A stretch of 64,000 nucleotides of DNA from JAICUF01 sp038250675 (GTDB taxonomy: Bacteria; Gemmatimonadota; Gemmatimonadetes; Gemmatimonadales; GWC2-71-9), in NCBI GenBank assembly GCA_038250675.1, contig JBBSCB010000004.1, positions 74,482 through 138,481 on the forward strand. Direction: 5' to 3'. Made by a program: the position numbers and the translations under genes. Of this stretch, positions 16,677 through 29,015 are shown piece by piece. The stretch's first letter is position 1. Every line of letters starts with the position of its first letter. Under the pieces are notes generated by a model. The model did no database searches, was not told the origin of the DNA, and saw nothing but the letters and a program-made list of their open reading frames with translations.

Positions 16677-18596
16677 GTGGGCGTTCTGATCACGGCCAGC
16701 CTCGGCGGCGCACAACTCGTCCTGCAGAACCGCGAAATCGAGCACCTCGAGATCACGTCCCGGCTGGGCGAACCGCACCGGTGCGTCATCCGCTTCGACC
16801 TCGACACCAACTCCTCGCTGGCGCTCTACGACTTTCACGGCCCGCTCTCGGTCGAAATCGCCGACGACAGCATTCTCGGTGGGGCCAAGGCGGTGCTGTT
16901 CGACGGGGTGATGACCGGGGGAACGCAGGATCACCAGTTACGCGGCGGATCCCGCTTCGAGATTTTGGGCGCCAGCCCGCTTCTCTTCGGGATGGAGCAG
17001 CGCGAGTCCGCGACCTTTCGGCCCGCCACGTGGGACGAGGCCGCCGCTGCCCTGCAGCTGCAGGTCATCGACGAGCCGCGCTTCTCAGTTCAACCCAACG
17101 GGTACCGCATGTTCGGCGAGACTCGGCTGGATTTCGTCCGCCGGATGGCGGATGACGCGGGATTCTTCGTGCTGGAGCGGGACGGCCAGGTGCAGCTGCG
17201 GTCACAGTTTGATGATGCCGGCCGGCGCGAGCTCACCTGGGGGCGCGAACTGCTGGCACTCCGGGCGCGGAGCCGGCTGGTCAATCACCGCTTTCGCGGC
17301 GGCGTGTACGAGGAACAGGCGAAAGCCGATTACCGTTTTCGGGATCAGCACAAGGAACCCGCTGTCACTGGCGCGCTCAGGCTGTGCGATGCAGTAAAGC
17401 AGGTGGCGGCGACGTTCGCCAACCCGCAGGACCCAAACCTCGTGATGTCGGATTCCCGCGCGGCGGCCCGCGCGGTGTTCCGCGACGTGCTCCAGCGGGA
17501 AAGCGAGCGCGCGCTCGGGACCGCGGTCTCGCTGGAGGGCGAGGCACGAGACTTCCTGATGAAGCTCGGCGAGACGGTGCAACTGGTCGAGGCGCCCGGG
17601 TTTCCGCTCCCAGGCTCGACCGGCGTGTACGGATTGGTCGAGATCACGCATAAGTGGGATGCCGCAGAGTACCGCAACCAGTTCATCGCCAGCCCCTGGA
17701 AGAACTTTACGAACTTCACCCGGCCGCCATTGCGGCCGGCGGCCGGGCCGTTCTTGGCCGAGGTCCTGGAGACCCCCGAGGAGTTTCTGCAGCGCGGGTT
17801 CGTCTTCGTGCGCATGGCTCACATGCAGCGTGACGACGGCGATGTCTTCATCGGTGCGCGGCTGGTGACGCCATTTGCCGGGAACCAGCGGGGCATGGTC
17901 TTTCTCCCCGAGGTGGGGGATGAGGTGTTGGTGGATTTTGCGCAAGGCGATCCGGAGCATCCCTACGTCGTTGGTAGCCTGTGGAACGGCAAGGACGGCT
18001 GTCCCGGCCAGGAGCCCAAGCAGATCATCACCAAGAGCGGCAACACGCTCCTCTTTCACGATGACGGCTTCATCGAGCTGTTCACGCCGGAAGGGAAGTG
18101 CATGCTGCAGATGTCCAACAAGGACGGCAAGCCGCGCGTCATGCTGCATTCCGAGGGCGACCTGCTGCTGGAAGCCAAGGGCCAGATCCAGCTTCGGGCC
18201 GCGTCGCTCCACGAGGACATCGGCGGCGGCGTCAAGCGGGAGATCGCCGGCGACGAGACGGTCAAGGTCAAGGGGCAGATGACGCTCGAGTCGAGCGGCC
18301 TGATGCAGCACACGTCAGACCAGCGCACCATCGTCACCGGCGGCGGTGCCACCGTCAACCTCATGACGAGCGAGGCGCGGATGACCGGCGCGCAGGCCAT
18401 CGTGCAGGGGCAGGCCCTGGCCATCGTGTCCGCCGCCATGGTCCAGCTCAATCCGCCGGTGGTGCCGCCGTCGCCGCCCGCCGTCTCGCCGCCGCCGCGC
18501 CTGCCGCAGCCGCTCGGCAGCAGCTGGGGCAAGCGCACGAAGCCGGATCCGACGCCGCCGTTTGCCAGCGACCAGGATCCGGACCCGGCGACCTGA
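16677..18596 (+). CDS. vgrG: Spike protein VgrG (TssI)
   Basis: 639 residues from a GTG with AGAGGAGAG upstream. The gp27-like N-terminal part (residues 1-370) forms the hub. The gp5 OB-fold follows (GFVFVRMAHMQRDDGDVFIGARLVTP, then GDEVLVDFAQGDPEHPYVVGSLWNGKDG at about 400-450). The C-terminal needle has short beta repeats (EAKGQIQLRAA, VKVKGQMTLES). The last 45 residues are rich in proline (PPSPPAVSPPPRLPQPLG), a likely docking site for partners or a PAAR linker. No catalytic domain is fused. It ends 3 bases before tssF. Confidence 0.92.
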   Translation: MGVLITASLGGAQLVLQNREIEHLEITSRLGEPHRCVIRFDLDTNSSLALYDFHGPLSVEIADDSILGGAKAVLFDGVMTGGTQDHQLRGGSRFEILGASPLLFGMEQRESATFRPATWDEAAAALQLQVIDEPRFSVQPNGYRMFGETRLDFVRRMADDAGFFVLERDGQVQLRSQFDDAGRRELTWGRELLALRARSRLVNHRFRGGVYEEQAKADYRFRDQHKEPAVTGALRLCDAVKQVAATFANPQDPNLVMSDSRAAARAVFRDVLQRESERALGTAVSLEGEARDFLMKLGETVQLVEAPGFPLPGSTGVYGLVEITHKWDAAEYRNQFIASPWKNFTNFTRPPLRPAAGPFLAEVLETPEEFLQRGFVFVRMAHMQRDDGDVFIGARLVTPFAGNQRGMVFLPEVGDEVLVDFAQGDPEHPYVVGSLWNGKDGCPGQEPKQIITKSGNTLLFHDDGFIELFTPEGKCMLQMSNKDGKPRVMLHSEGDLLLEAKGQIQLRAASLHEDIGGGVKREIAGDETVKVKGQMTLESSGLMQHTSDQRTIVTGGGATVNLMTSEARMTGAQAIVQGQALAIVSAAMVQLNPPVVPPSPPAVSPPPRLPQPLGSSWGKRTKPDPTPPFASDQDPDPAT

Positions 18597-18599
18597 TCG

Positions 18600-20327
18600 A
18601 TGCCCGCCGCTCCGTCGATCCTGGGATCGGCCGCCCGCGACGCGGGCGAGATCGCCGCCGAGCTGCGTCGCGAGTTCGACGTCGCGCTGCAGCAACGCTA
18701 CGGCACCCAGGCCCAGCCCGATCCGGTCCTCGCCACGCTTTTTCACGCCTTTGCCACCCAGATCGGCCGGCTTTACCGCGAGGCGGAGCAGGCCTTTCCC
18801 CTCGGCGTCATGGACGATCTGCTGGCCGGCCTCGGCATGCCGCCGCGGCTGGCGGAGCCGGCCCAGACGGTAGTGGCGTTCACCGGCATTGCCCAGCGGG
18901 AGCGGCTGCCGCTGGAGACCGAGCTTATCGGCACCGCCCGCTCCGGCGAGCGCTTCGACTTCGTGCCCGATGAGTCGATCGAGCTGGCGCCGACCGAGCT
19001 CCGCTTCGCCGCCATCTACGAACAGGGCCGGCTCACCAGCATTTCCGGCGCCCGGCCGGTCCGCGATGGCTCCTTCGTCCTTCCGGCGACCGCCGCGCTG
19101 GCGCTGGGTTCGGCGCCGCCCGCGCTCTTCCTCGCGTTCGATGCCGACCCGGCCCATCTCGGCGGGCTCGGCCTGCTGATGGATACGCTCCCGCTGGGCG
19201 GTCCCGTCGCCCGCGCGCTGGCCCGGAGCCCCTGGCACCTGCTCGATGAGCAGGGCCGCGCCACCGAGCGCGGCACGTTGCGCGCCCGCCCGGCACGGGG
19301 TGGCGTGCAACGGCTGGCCTGGCTCGATGACACGCCCGCAGATCCGGCAGACACGCAGCCGGCGTCGGTGGTGGAGCTCGCGGCGGGTCCCTACGGCGCA
19401 CAGGTCTTTGTCTTTCCGCCCATACCGGAGAACCGCCGCTGGCGCTGTGCGCCGCCCGAGTCGATCGCGCCGGCGCTGCCGTCACTGCTCCAGCCCGACC
19501 AGGCGAAGGGCCTGACTCGCCCGCTGATCTGGCTGCACGTGCCGCTGCCGCCGGAGACCGCCTCCGTCGCCGCCGCACTCCAGCGCATCGCCGTCAATGC
19601 GGTCACCGCGTCCAACATGGACATCGTGTCGGAGCAGGTTCCCTTCGACCGGATGGGGAGCGTCGTCACCCTGGAGCCCGAAGGCAAGCGCGGTCGCTAC
19701 CTGATGGGCGTGCTCAGCGTGACCGGAGAAAAGGGGACGGCCTACGCCCCCAACGCCGCGCTCGATGTGCCGCTTGGCGCTGGCCGCTGGCGCTACCGGG
19801 ACCGCCGCCTCGATCTGCGCCCCGCGCGCGATGCCACGGCGCGGTGGGACACCTATGCCATGGTCCGGCTGCTCTATTGCGACGGCGACGGCGCCAACGG
19901 GATCGACGCCGGCGAGATCAAGCGCATTGGGTCGCCGCTGGCCAATGTGACGGCCAAGGTGGCTAACCTGGTCCCGTCGCGCGCCGGGGCCGCGCCGCCG
20001 GAGTACGCGCCGGCGCGGCTCCGCTTTGCCGAGCTGGTCCGCACCCGCGAGCGCGTCGTCACCGCGGCGGACGCCGAGATCGCGGTCCGCGCGTTCGAGC
20101 CGCGCACGCGCGGCGTGACGGTAGAGCCGCTCACTGCCGTTGAGGGCGGGCGCTCCCGGCAGGGACAGCTCGTCACCGTGACGGTCGCGGCCGGCGACTT
20201 TGCCGACCCCGAGGCGGAGCTGCCGCGCCTGGAAACGCAGCTCGCGCAGCATCTGCAGCAGCGCGCCGTGCTCGGTTTCGACATCAGCGTCCGCGTCGTG
20301 GGCGACCATGTCGTCAGCGATGCCTGA
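18600..20327 (+). CDS. tssF: Baseplate protein TssF
   Basis: 575 residues. It opens with helical segments of the family (LHAFATQIGRLYREAEQAFPLGVMDDLLAGLGM), then a long beta-rich centre. The end (LPRLETQLAQHLQQRAVLGFDISVRV) resembles baseplate J/gp6-type proteins. TssF, with TssG, forms the baseplate wedge around VgrG. Family members usually have about 600 residues, so it is complete. The coding sequence overlaps tssG by 8 bases. Divergence from model proteins is high; the order tssE-vgrG-tssF-tssG-tssK supports the call. Confidence 0.75.
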   Translation: MPAAPSILGSAARDAGEIAAELRREFDVALQQRYGTQAQPDPVLATLFHAFATQIGRLYREAEQAFPLGVMDDLLAGLGMPPRLAEPAQTVVAFTGIAQRERLPLETELIGTARSGERFDFVPDESIELAPTELRFAAIYEQGRLTSISGARPVRDGSFVLPATAALALGSAPPALFLAFDADPAHLGGLGLLMDTLPLGGPVARALARSPWHLLDEQGRATERGTLRARPARGGVQRLAWLDDTPADPADTQPASVVELAAGPYGAQVFVFPPIPENRRWRCAPPESIAPALPSLLQPDQAKGLTRPLIWLHVPLPPETASVAAALQRIAVNAVTASNMDIVSEQVPFDRMGSVVTLEPEGKRGRYLMGVLSVTGEKGTAYAPNAALDVPLGAGRWRYRDRRLDLRPARDATARWDTYAMVRLLYCDGDGANGIDAGEIKRIGSPLANVTAKVANLVPSRAGAAPPEYAPARLRFAELVRTRERVVTAADAEIAVRAFEPRTRGVTVEPLTAVEGGRSRQGQLVTVTVAAGDFADPEAELPRLETQLAQHLQQRAVLGFDISVRVVGDHVVSDA

Positions 20328-21255
20328 AGCGTCTGCGCGTGCCGGCGCCATCGTGATGCCGGACCTGGCCGGTGTGCGGCGCACCGTCCGTCACCGCCTC
20401 GACTCGGCGCTGCTGACGCTCCTGCGCCTCGGTGTGGACGCTGGCCGGATCGTGCTGGAGAGCGCGGGGCCCGGCGAGTCGGAGGGTGCGGTCATTTCGC
20501 AGCAGCCGGGGCCGGGCACCGAGCTCACGCCGGTGTCGCGGATCGTGCTTCGGGTGGGCGGCAGCGGCGGCCTGGACCTCATGCCGTTTCCGTTGCGGGA
20601 CGAGAGCGACACCGAGTTCCGGGCCGACCGGCTCTTTGCGCTGTTCGACAATCCGGCGCTCAAGCTGGGCTTCTTCCTCCGGCAGGGCGGCGCCTATCTC
20701 GCCCTGCACGCCGACGAGCCGCTGACCGCGCGCCGCTGGCTGGAGGATCTGTTCGCCATGGACGCCGATCAGTGGCCCAGCGCGCGCTGGCATCCGCTCA
20801 CGCGACTGGTTCCGCGACTGCACGCCATCGCGGGCACGGCGGCGGCGGTTCGCATCGCGATGGCCGCCGTCTTCCGGCTGCCGGTGGCCGGCGCCCGCGT
20901 CGTGCGCGCGCTGGTCCGTGTTCCGTCGGCCGGCGTGCTGCGGCTGGGACAGGCCAACGGGCGGCTCGGGTTCGACGCGGTGCTGGGCGGCGGGATCGTG
21001 GGCGATGCGAGGCTCGAGATCACCTACGGACCGCTGACCCTCGCCGAGTGGCGCGAACATGCGACGCCGGCGGCGACGGCCGAGCGGGCGGCGCTGTTTC
21101 CGTACATTCTGCCCGCGCACCTCACCACCGTCGTCACCGAGCGGTGGCGGGTGGGAGACGCGGCGGCCGGCGTGCAGCTGGATGACGCTGACCGCCCCGC
21201 GCTGCTGGGCGTGAACACCTATCTTGGCACCACCCCGCTGAGGAGAGCCGCGTGA
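20320..21255 (+). CDS. tssG: Baseplate protein TssG with an N-terminal PASTA-like domain
   Basis: 311 residues from the ATG at 20320; an upstream in-frame start at 20200 lies within tssF and is not used. Residues about 11-80 look like a PASTA domain: VMPDLAGVRR, a helix, then GAVISQQPGPGTELTP and IVLRVGG. The remainder has TssG character: a central W-rich helix region and, toward the end, RLGFDAVLGGGIVGDARLEITYGPLTL, a second domain and LLGVNTYLG. TssG is the baseplate partner of TssF. PASTA domains bind muropeptides in other proteins, so this one is unexpected in a cytoplasmic baseplate subunit. Confidence 0.75.
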   Translation: MPEASARAGAIVMPDLAGVRRTVRHRLDSALLTLLRLGVDAGRIVLESAGPGESEGAVISQQPGPGTELTPVSRIVLRVGGSGGLDLMPFPLRDESDTEFRADRLFALFDNPALKLGFFLRQGGAYLALHADEPLTARRWLEDLFAMDADQWPSARWHPLTRLVPRLHAIAGTAAAVRIAMAAVFRLPVAGARVVRALVRVPSAGVLRLGQANGRLGFDAVLGGGIVGDARLEITYGPLTLAEWREHATPAATAERAALFPYILPAHLTTVVTERWRVGDAAAGVQLDDADRPALLGVNTYLGTTPLRRAA

Positions 21256-22847
21256 CCACAGACGACAGCGGCCTGCGATCCGTCAACTGGATCTCCGGCA
21301 TGCTACTGACTCCGGAGCACTTCGACGGCCAGGACCGTCACATCGCCGCGACCTTTGGCTGGCTGCTCCGGCACACCGTGGCGGCCAGCGGTCTGGTGGG
21401 CGGCGGACTCCGCCTGGACGCGGCGGAACGGGGGCTGGCGGCGCACGACCCACGCCTCGAGGTGAGCGACGACGGCCGCACGGTGGCTGTGACCGTGCTG
21501 CAGGCGCGCGGGATCACCGGCCGGGGCGGGCCGGTCGAGATCGCACCGGCCACCGCCGTGCGCGGCGAGACGCCCAAGGCCGAGCTCGCCGGCGCCCGCG
21601 AGGTGTTCGTATATGTGGTCCGGAGCGGCGACTGGGAGGAAGATCCGCAGTCGGTGGGCGCGGATCAGGCCAACCCCACGATGGCGGCGTATCGCCGCCC
21701 GCGCTACGAGGTGCTGTTCGGGGTGCCGGCGGACCGGCTCGGCAATGCGCTCGTTGTCGGTCGCCTGCGCCGGGCCAGCGAATCGCTGGCGTTCGACCGC
21801 GACACCCAGTTCATCCCCGCCTGTGCTACGATGCTGGCGCACAGTGAGCTGTTCGCTGGATGGTCCCGGGTCCAGGCCGAGCTGGGGCTCTTGGGCGGCG
21901 ACTTCGGCGAGCTGCATCGCGCGGTGGCACGCTATGCCGAGCAGGTGAGCCGCCGTGGCGTGGACAGCCGGCCGGACACGGATGTGCTGGCGTTCACCGA
22001 GCGCGCCGTGCTGGCGCTGGATCACTGCGCCTCGGAGACGTCGGATCCCGCCATCGCGCCGGTCCGCTTTTTTGAGCAGGTGGACCGGCTGGGACGGCGG
22101 GTGGCGCTGGCGCTCGATCTCAGCAGCTCGACCCAGTCGTACTTCCAGACGCTCGCCGGCGCCGACGCGTCATATGGCGACCTCATGGAGGAGGAGCGCG
22201 GTGTGCTTGCTGCCCGGCGGGAGTCGGGCGCACGCGACGACCTGCGCCAGGCGCTGGCGCGCGCCGACGACACGCTCCGGCGTCTCCGGCGGCTGGTGGA
22301 AGCGCTGCAGGGAAAGTACGTCGACTATCGCGTCAACCGCGCGGTGGACGCGGTGAAGTTCCTGCTCGATCGGCAGGGGGAGCAATTCTACGTCGCGGTC
22401 GCCACGCCGGGCCATCCCCAGCGGGAAGGCGATCTCCTCACGTTCGTGTTCAGCCAGCTCGCGCTGACCGGCCGCCACGAATACCGCCTCGTGCTGCTGG
22501 GCGATCCCCAGGGCACGTCCGGCTGGCAGCCCGGCGACGAGTTGCAGGTGGATCTCCGCATCAATGCCGACGGCGCTCCCGGCCGGCCCGTGTCACGCAC
22601 CGCGGTCTGCGAAATTCCCGGTCAGCGCAATTTTGGCATCAGCTTCGAGACGCCGCCGGACGTCACCACCATCGCCGGCCTCAATGTGCAGGTGCAGCCG
22701 GCCAGCCGGGTGCGCGGCGCGATCCTGTTCCAGCGGCGACTCGCGCTCGTGGCCGAGTCCGCGCCGCTCGTGGCACCGCCCGCGGCCCCCGCCGCTCCGG
22801 CCGCCGCGCCCGTTCCCAAAATCACGATCCGCAAACCGACCTCCTGA
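21252..22847 (+). CDS. tssK: Baseplate connector TssK
   Basis: 531 residues from a GTG overlapping the tssG stop. The typical N-terminus is VNWISGMLLTPEHFDGQDRHI. A shoulder domain, a long helical neck (RDDLRQALARADDTLRRLRRLVEALQGKY) and a C-terminal receptor-like head (GDELQVDLRINADGAPG) follow, then an Ala/Pro-rich tail. In ordinary T6SS the head docks the baseplate to the TssJLM membrane complex. Since no TssJLM gene is nearby, its binding partner here is uncertain; the membrane FHA proteins are candidates. It is followed after 25 bases by clpV. Confidence 0.85.
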   Translation: MTTDDSGLRSVNWISGMLLTPEHFDGQDRHIAATFGWLLRHTVAASGLVGGGLRLDAAERGLAAHDPRLEVSDDGRTVAVTVLQARGITGRGGPVEIAPATAVRGETPKAELAGAREVFVYVVRSGDWEEDPQSVGADQANPTMAAYRRPRYEVLFGVPADRLGNALVVGRLRRASESLAFDRDTQFIPACATMLAHSELFAGWSRVQAELGLLGGDFGELHRAVARYAEQVSRRGVDSRPDTDVLAFTERAVLALDHCASETSDPAIAPVRFFEQVDRLGRRVALALDLSSSTQSYFQTLAGADASYGDLMEEERGVLAARRESGARDDLRQALARADDTLRRLRRLVEALQGKYVDYRVNRAVDAVKFLLDRQGEQFYVAVATPGHPQREGDLLTFVFSQLALTGRHEYRLVLLGDPQGTSGWQPGDELQVDLRINADGAPGRPVSRTAVCEIPGQRNFGISFETPPDVTTIAGLNVQVQPASRVRGAILFQRRLALVAESAPLVAPPAAPAAPAAAPVPKITIRKPTS

Positions 22848-22872
22848 TGGCACCCGCGAGGGGGACGCACGC

Positions 22873-25535
<2,663 letters not shown>

Positions 25536-25539
<4 letters not shown>

Positions 25540-26471
25540 ACGTGCGTCGGCGGGTCGGTGGCGGGATGCTGCTGCTCCTCCTGGCGACGTCGGTCCGGGC
25601 GCAGGACACCGCGCCCGCGGGCGCGTCGAGTCAGCGCGAGGCCGACAAGGCCGCGCTGCTGCGCTTCTGCCAGAACGTCGACCTGAGCGCCGCCGCGACG
25701 GTGCAGGGCACCAAGGACCGGACCGACTGCTGGAAGCGGATGCAGGTCGAAGGCATGGGCGACGCGCTGGTCGAGGCGAAGTACGCCGCCGCCGTGGCCG
25801 ACTACGATCAGGCGGTGAAGGCGGACTCGGTCCGGCGCATGAGCGACTCGAGCACCACCGCCATGAACGCCCGCATGCAGGCGGTGCAGCGCTCCATCCA
25901 GACCCGGAACCTCGACGACGCCGAAAGCTCGGTGGACGAGATCCTGGCGATCCAGCCGCAGAATCAGCGCGCGCTCGCGTACAAGGACCGGATCGTCGCG
26001 CTCAAGCGCGCGCGCCAGCTCAAGATCGCGCTCGTCGCCATCGGCGTGGCGGTGCTGGCGCTGGGGGCGGGACTCGCCATCCTCGCCAAGAAGCTATCGG
26101 GCCGGCACAAGGTGAAGGCGGAGCAGCGCAAGGCGGAGGCGGAAACCCGGAAGGCGATGATCAAGATCGTGGACGGGGTGGGGCGCGGAAAGTCGTATCC
26201 GATGGAGAGCGCGCTGTTCCGGATCGGCGCCGCGGCTTCCGACAAGCCGGAGGAGCGCAACGACCTCGTGCTGAGCGATTCGGCGTCGAGCGTCTCCCGG
26301 TTCCACTGCTCCATCCTCCGCCGGGACGGGCGCTTCTACCTCATCGATTCCAGTCTCAACGGCACCGCGCTCAACGACGAGCCGCTCTCGCGGGGGCAGC
26401 AGCACGCGCTCCGGGACGGCGACGAATTCACCGTCGCGGACGTCGCCCGCCTCAAGTTCCTGGAGATGTAG
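25536..26471 (+). CDS. Membrane FHA-domain protein, extracytoplasmic helical domain and cytoplasmic FHA
   Basis: 311 residues, ATG overlapping the clpV stop. An N-terminal hydrophobic signal (GGGMLLLLLATSVRAQD) is followed by a helical, TPR-like segment (about 45-155; YAAAVADYDQAVKAD, LDDAESSVDEILAIQPQNQRAL). One membrane span (about 163-184) and a cytoplasmic FHA domain (about 205-311: SSVSRFHCSILRRDGRFYLIDSSLNGTALND) come next. FHA domains bind phosphothreonine peptides and regulate T6SS assembly through kinase signalling. The mature topology puts helical repeats in the periplasm and FHA in the cytoplasm, which suits a connector between baseplate and envelope. That connector role is inferred. 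Confidence 0.8.
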
Positions 26472-27603
26472 CCACCGTCCACCGGTCGCGCCGCCCGGCG
26501 AACCGATCGATGTGCAGGTGCAGGCCCGTCCCGATGCGATCGAGCAGCCCTGCGGCCGTCGCGGCCTGAATCTGCCGCTGCAGTATGGAGTCCTGCGAGA
26601 AATCCTTGACCCGGATGCCGCGGCCGCGACATTGCGCCACCAGGAACCCGAGCTGGTCCGGAGTCAGCATTTTGGTCCGAAGATCGAGCGCACCTCCGGG
26701 CCCGTACAGCGACAGATGCTCGGCGTGGTCGCGGCCGGTCACGTCAATCGCCGTATGGTAGCGTGCACCGAAGGCCGCGCTCACCTGGGCAAAGGCGTCG
26801 GCAAACTGGGTGACGGAGAGCGACGCGGATCGCAGTTGGTCCGGTGACAGGGTGGGCCCGGTGCGGGCATACGCCGGCGGCACCGTCAGCCGGCGGGCGC
26901 GGTAAATGGCGGCGATCGATGCCTCCAGCGCATCGATGCGCGGCTTGACCTGCGGGTGGTGGCGAAGATCGCTCAGCGCCAGCGTGTTGACGCCGCGCGC
27001 AAACTCCTGTCCCGCCACGTCCGGCACCCCCATCTCCATCAGCGTGTTGCCCCGCTCGACGTGATCGTATGCCACCACCAGCAGACTATCGAACTCCTGG
27101 GCCTGCTGGTCGGTCAGAATGGCGCCGGCGCCACCGGCCCGCGCGGCATACCAGATGGTGACGACCGCCGCGACGACGAGCACCAGCGCGAGTGCAGCGA
27201 CCGCGATGACCGCCACCGGCGGGCGGCGCCGTGGCCGCCGGGGATGGCGTGGCGGCTTCCGGCGGGTTCGCGGCGCGGCAGGCGATGGCGCGGGCGCCGG
27301 CACCGGTAGCGCGACATTGGTCTCGAAACGGTATTGGTGCCCCGGCAGCACTGCGATCGTATCGCCGGCCGCCAGCAGGCGCGCCGCGGTGAGCGCCATG
27401 CCGTTTAGCGTCACCGACTCGTGACCCGGGCTGGCCCACCAGCCATCCTCCCGCTCGATGAGCGCCACATGGCGGTCGGCGATGCCGGGCAGGTACAGGC
27501 GGAGGGCGGCACCGTCGGCGCCGCCGATCCAGAACGGCGAGCGATCGAGCGCCAGCGGGGCACCCGGTGTGGGCGCAACCGGCACCAATGTTGGCTGGGG
27601 CAT
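26452..27603 (-). CDS. Second membrane FHA-domain protein, C-terminal domain of uncertain (M15-like?) fold
   Basis: 383 residues from the ATG at 27603; an upstream start at 27708 is possible but gives an unlikely extension. A cytoplasmic FHA-like domain (about 22-95) is followed by a Pro/Arg-rich linker and one membrane span near 130-152 (AVIAVAALALVLVVAAVV). An extracytoplasmic domain of about 230 residues completes it. Near its end are HAEHLSLYGPGGALDLRT and GTGLHLHIDRF, reminiscent of the H...D and HxH zinc sites of peptidase M15 enzymes. The spacing is not canonical, so the enzyme call is weak. The gene converges with the other FHA gene and overlaps its last 20 bases. Confidence 0.65.
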   Translation of the reverse strand: MPQPTLVPVAPTPGAPLALDRSPFWIGGADGAALRLYLPGIADRHVALIEREDGWWASPGHESVTLNGMALTAARLLAAGDTIAVLPGHQYRFETNVALPVPAPAPSPAAPRTRRKPPRHPRRPRRRPPVAVIAVAALALVLVVAAVVTIWYAARAGGAGAILTDQQAQEFDSLLVVAYDHVERGNTLMEMGVPDVAGQEFARGVNTLALSDLRHHPQVKPRIDALEASIAAIYRARRLTVPPAYARTGPTLSPDQLRSASLSVTQFADAFAQVSAAFGARYHTAIDVTGRDHAEHLSLYGPGGALDLRTKMLTPDQLGFLVAQCRGRGIRVKDFSQDSILQRQIQAATAAGLLDRIGTGLHLHIDRFAGRRDRWTVATSPGT

Positions 27604-27666
27604 GACGTGGAGTATGGGGGCGGTGACAATGTCAGGCCAGTCCGCGATGCGGCATCCGGTCAGTGC

Positions 27667-27695
27667 TTGCCGACTATCGTTGTATAAAGTATCCT
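27667..27695 (+). promoter_or_regulatory. Sigma70-type promoter of the hydroxyproline operon
   Basis: TTGCCG and TATCCT are separated by 17 bases, ending 27 bases before the start codon. The AT-richer spacer (TTGTATAAAGTATCC) stands out from the GC-rich surroundings and could hold the operator of the operon's own GntR regulator. That part is a guess. Confidence 0.55.
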
Positions 27696-27722
27696 GGGTG
27701 ACTGCCACCTTCTGAGGATGCC

Positions 27723-29015
27723 ATGACCATCAGTCGCCGTCGGTTCGGCGGTTCGCTCGCCGCCCTTGTCGGTGCCGGCGCTCTGACCCCGCGTGGTCTC
27801 CTGGCCCGGGCCGGGACACCCGCCGCCGATCCGTGCGCCCTGCCCGCGTCCATCCGCGCGCTCCATGCCATGACCGACGATATCCGGCCCATCGGCGACG
27901 ACGAACGTCGCACCCGCCTCGCCCGGGCGCGGCGGCTCATGGCCGACCAGGGCATCGGCGCGATCGTGCTGGAGCCGGGACCCAGTCTCTCGTATTTCAC
28001 TGGCATGCGGTGGGGTCTGTCGGAGCGCACGTTTGCCGGCGTCATTCCCGCCGACGGTGAGCTGGCCTACGTCTGCCCCGCGTTCGAGGAGGCCCGTGCC
28101 CGCGAGCTGATCCGGATTCCCGGTGACGTACGGGTCTGGCAGGAGGACGAAAGCCCGTTCCGCCTCATCGCCGGCATCCTGGCCGATCGCGGCGTCCGGA
28201 CCGGGCGGGTCGGGGTGGAGGAGCGGGTGCGGTTCTTCGTGGTCGACGGCGTCCGGCACGAGGCGCCGGCGCTGGAATTCGTCAGTGCGGACCCCGTCAC
28301 GGCCGGATGCCGCATGATTAAGTCGACCGCGGAGCTCGCGCTTATGCAGCGGGCGGCGGACGTCACCATCGCCGCGTTTCGGGCCACCTTCCCCACGCTG
28401 ACCGCCGGCCAGACCCAGTATCAGATCGGCGAGATGATGATGGCCGCCATGACGCGGCTCGGCGGCCAGGAGCCGTGGGCCCTCGTGGGACTGGGCGAGG
28501 CATCCGCGTTTCCCCACGGCAGCGTCAAGCCCCAGGCACTCCGCGATCGCGACATGGTGCTGATCGATGCCGGCTGTGCCGTGGGCGGCTACCAAGCCGA
28601 CATCACGCGCACCACGGTATTCGGGCGCCCCACCGCGCGGCAGACCGAGATCTGGAACCTCGAGCGCCGGGCGCAGGACGCGGCCTTCGCCGCCGCCCAG
28701 CCGGGCCGCACCTGCGAGTCGGTGGACGCAGCGGCCCGCAAGGTCATCACCGACGCCGGCTTCGGTCCGGGCTACAAGGTGCCGGGGCTGCCCCATCGCA
28801 CCGGGCACGGCATCGGTCTCGAAGGACACGAGTGGACCTACCTCGTGCGCGGCAACCGCACGCTGCTCGCCCCCGGCATGTGCTTCAGCGACGAGCCCAC
28901 CATCGTGATCTACGGTGAGTTCGGCATCCGGCTGGAAGACTGCATGTACATCACCGAACAGGGTCCGCGCTTCTTCTCGGCGCAGAGTCCGGCCGTGGAC
29001 CGGCCGCTCGCATGA
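27723..29015 (+). CDS. Tat-exported Xaa-Pro peptidase (M24 family)
   Basis: 430 residues. A twin-arginine signal (SRRRFGG then AALVGAGAL) implies export in folded form. The M24 pita-bread domain has the five metal ligands Asp282, Asp293, His362 (in GHGIGL), Glu391 and Glu405. These dinuclear enzymes cleave the bond before proline. Being first in the hydroxyproline operon, it likely releases proline and hydroxyproline from collagen-like or plant cell-wall peptides outside the cytoplasm. The next gene begins within its last codons (ATGA at 29012-29015). Confidence 0.88.
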   Translation: MTISRRRFGGSLAALVGAGALTPRGLLARAGTPAADPCALPASIRALHAMTDDIRPIGDDERRTRLARARRLMADQGIGAIVLEPGPSLSYFTGMRWGLSERTFAGVIPADGELAYVCPAFEEARARELIRIPGDVRVWQEDESPFRLIAGILADRGVRTGRVGVEERVRFFVVDGVRHEAPALEFVSADPVTAGCRMIKSTAELALMQRAADVTIAAFRATFPTLTAGQTQYQIGEMMMAAMTRLGGQEPWALVGLGEASAFPHGSVKPQALRDRDMVLIDAGCAVGGYQADITRTTVFGRPTARQTEIWNLERRAQDAAFAAAQPGRTCESVDAAARKVITDAGFGPGYKVPGLPHRTGHGIGLEGHEWTYLVRGNRTLLAPGMCFSDEPTIVIYGEFGIRLEDCMYITEQGPRFFSAQSPAVDRPLA

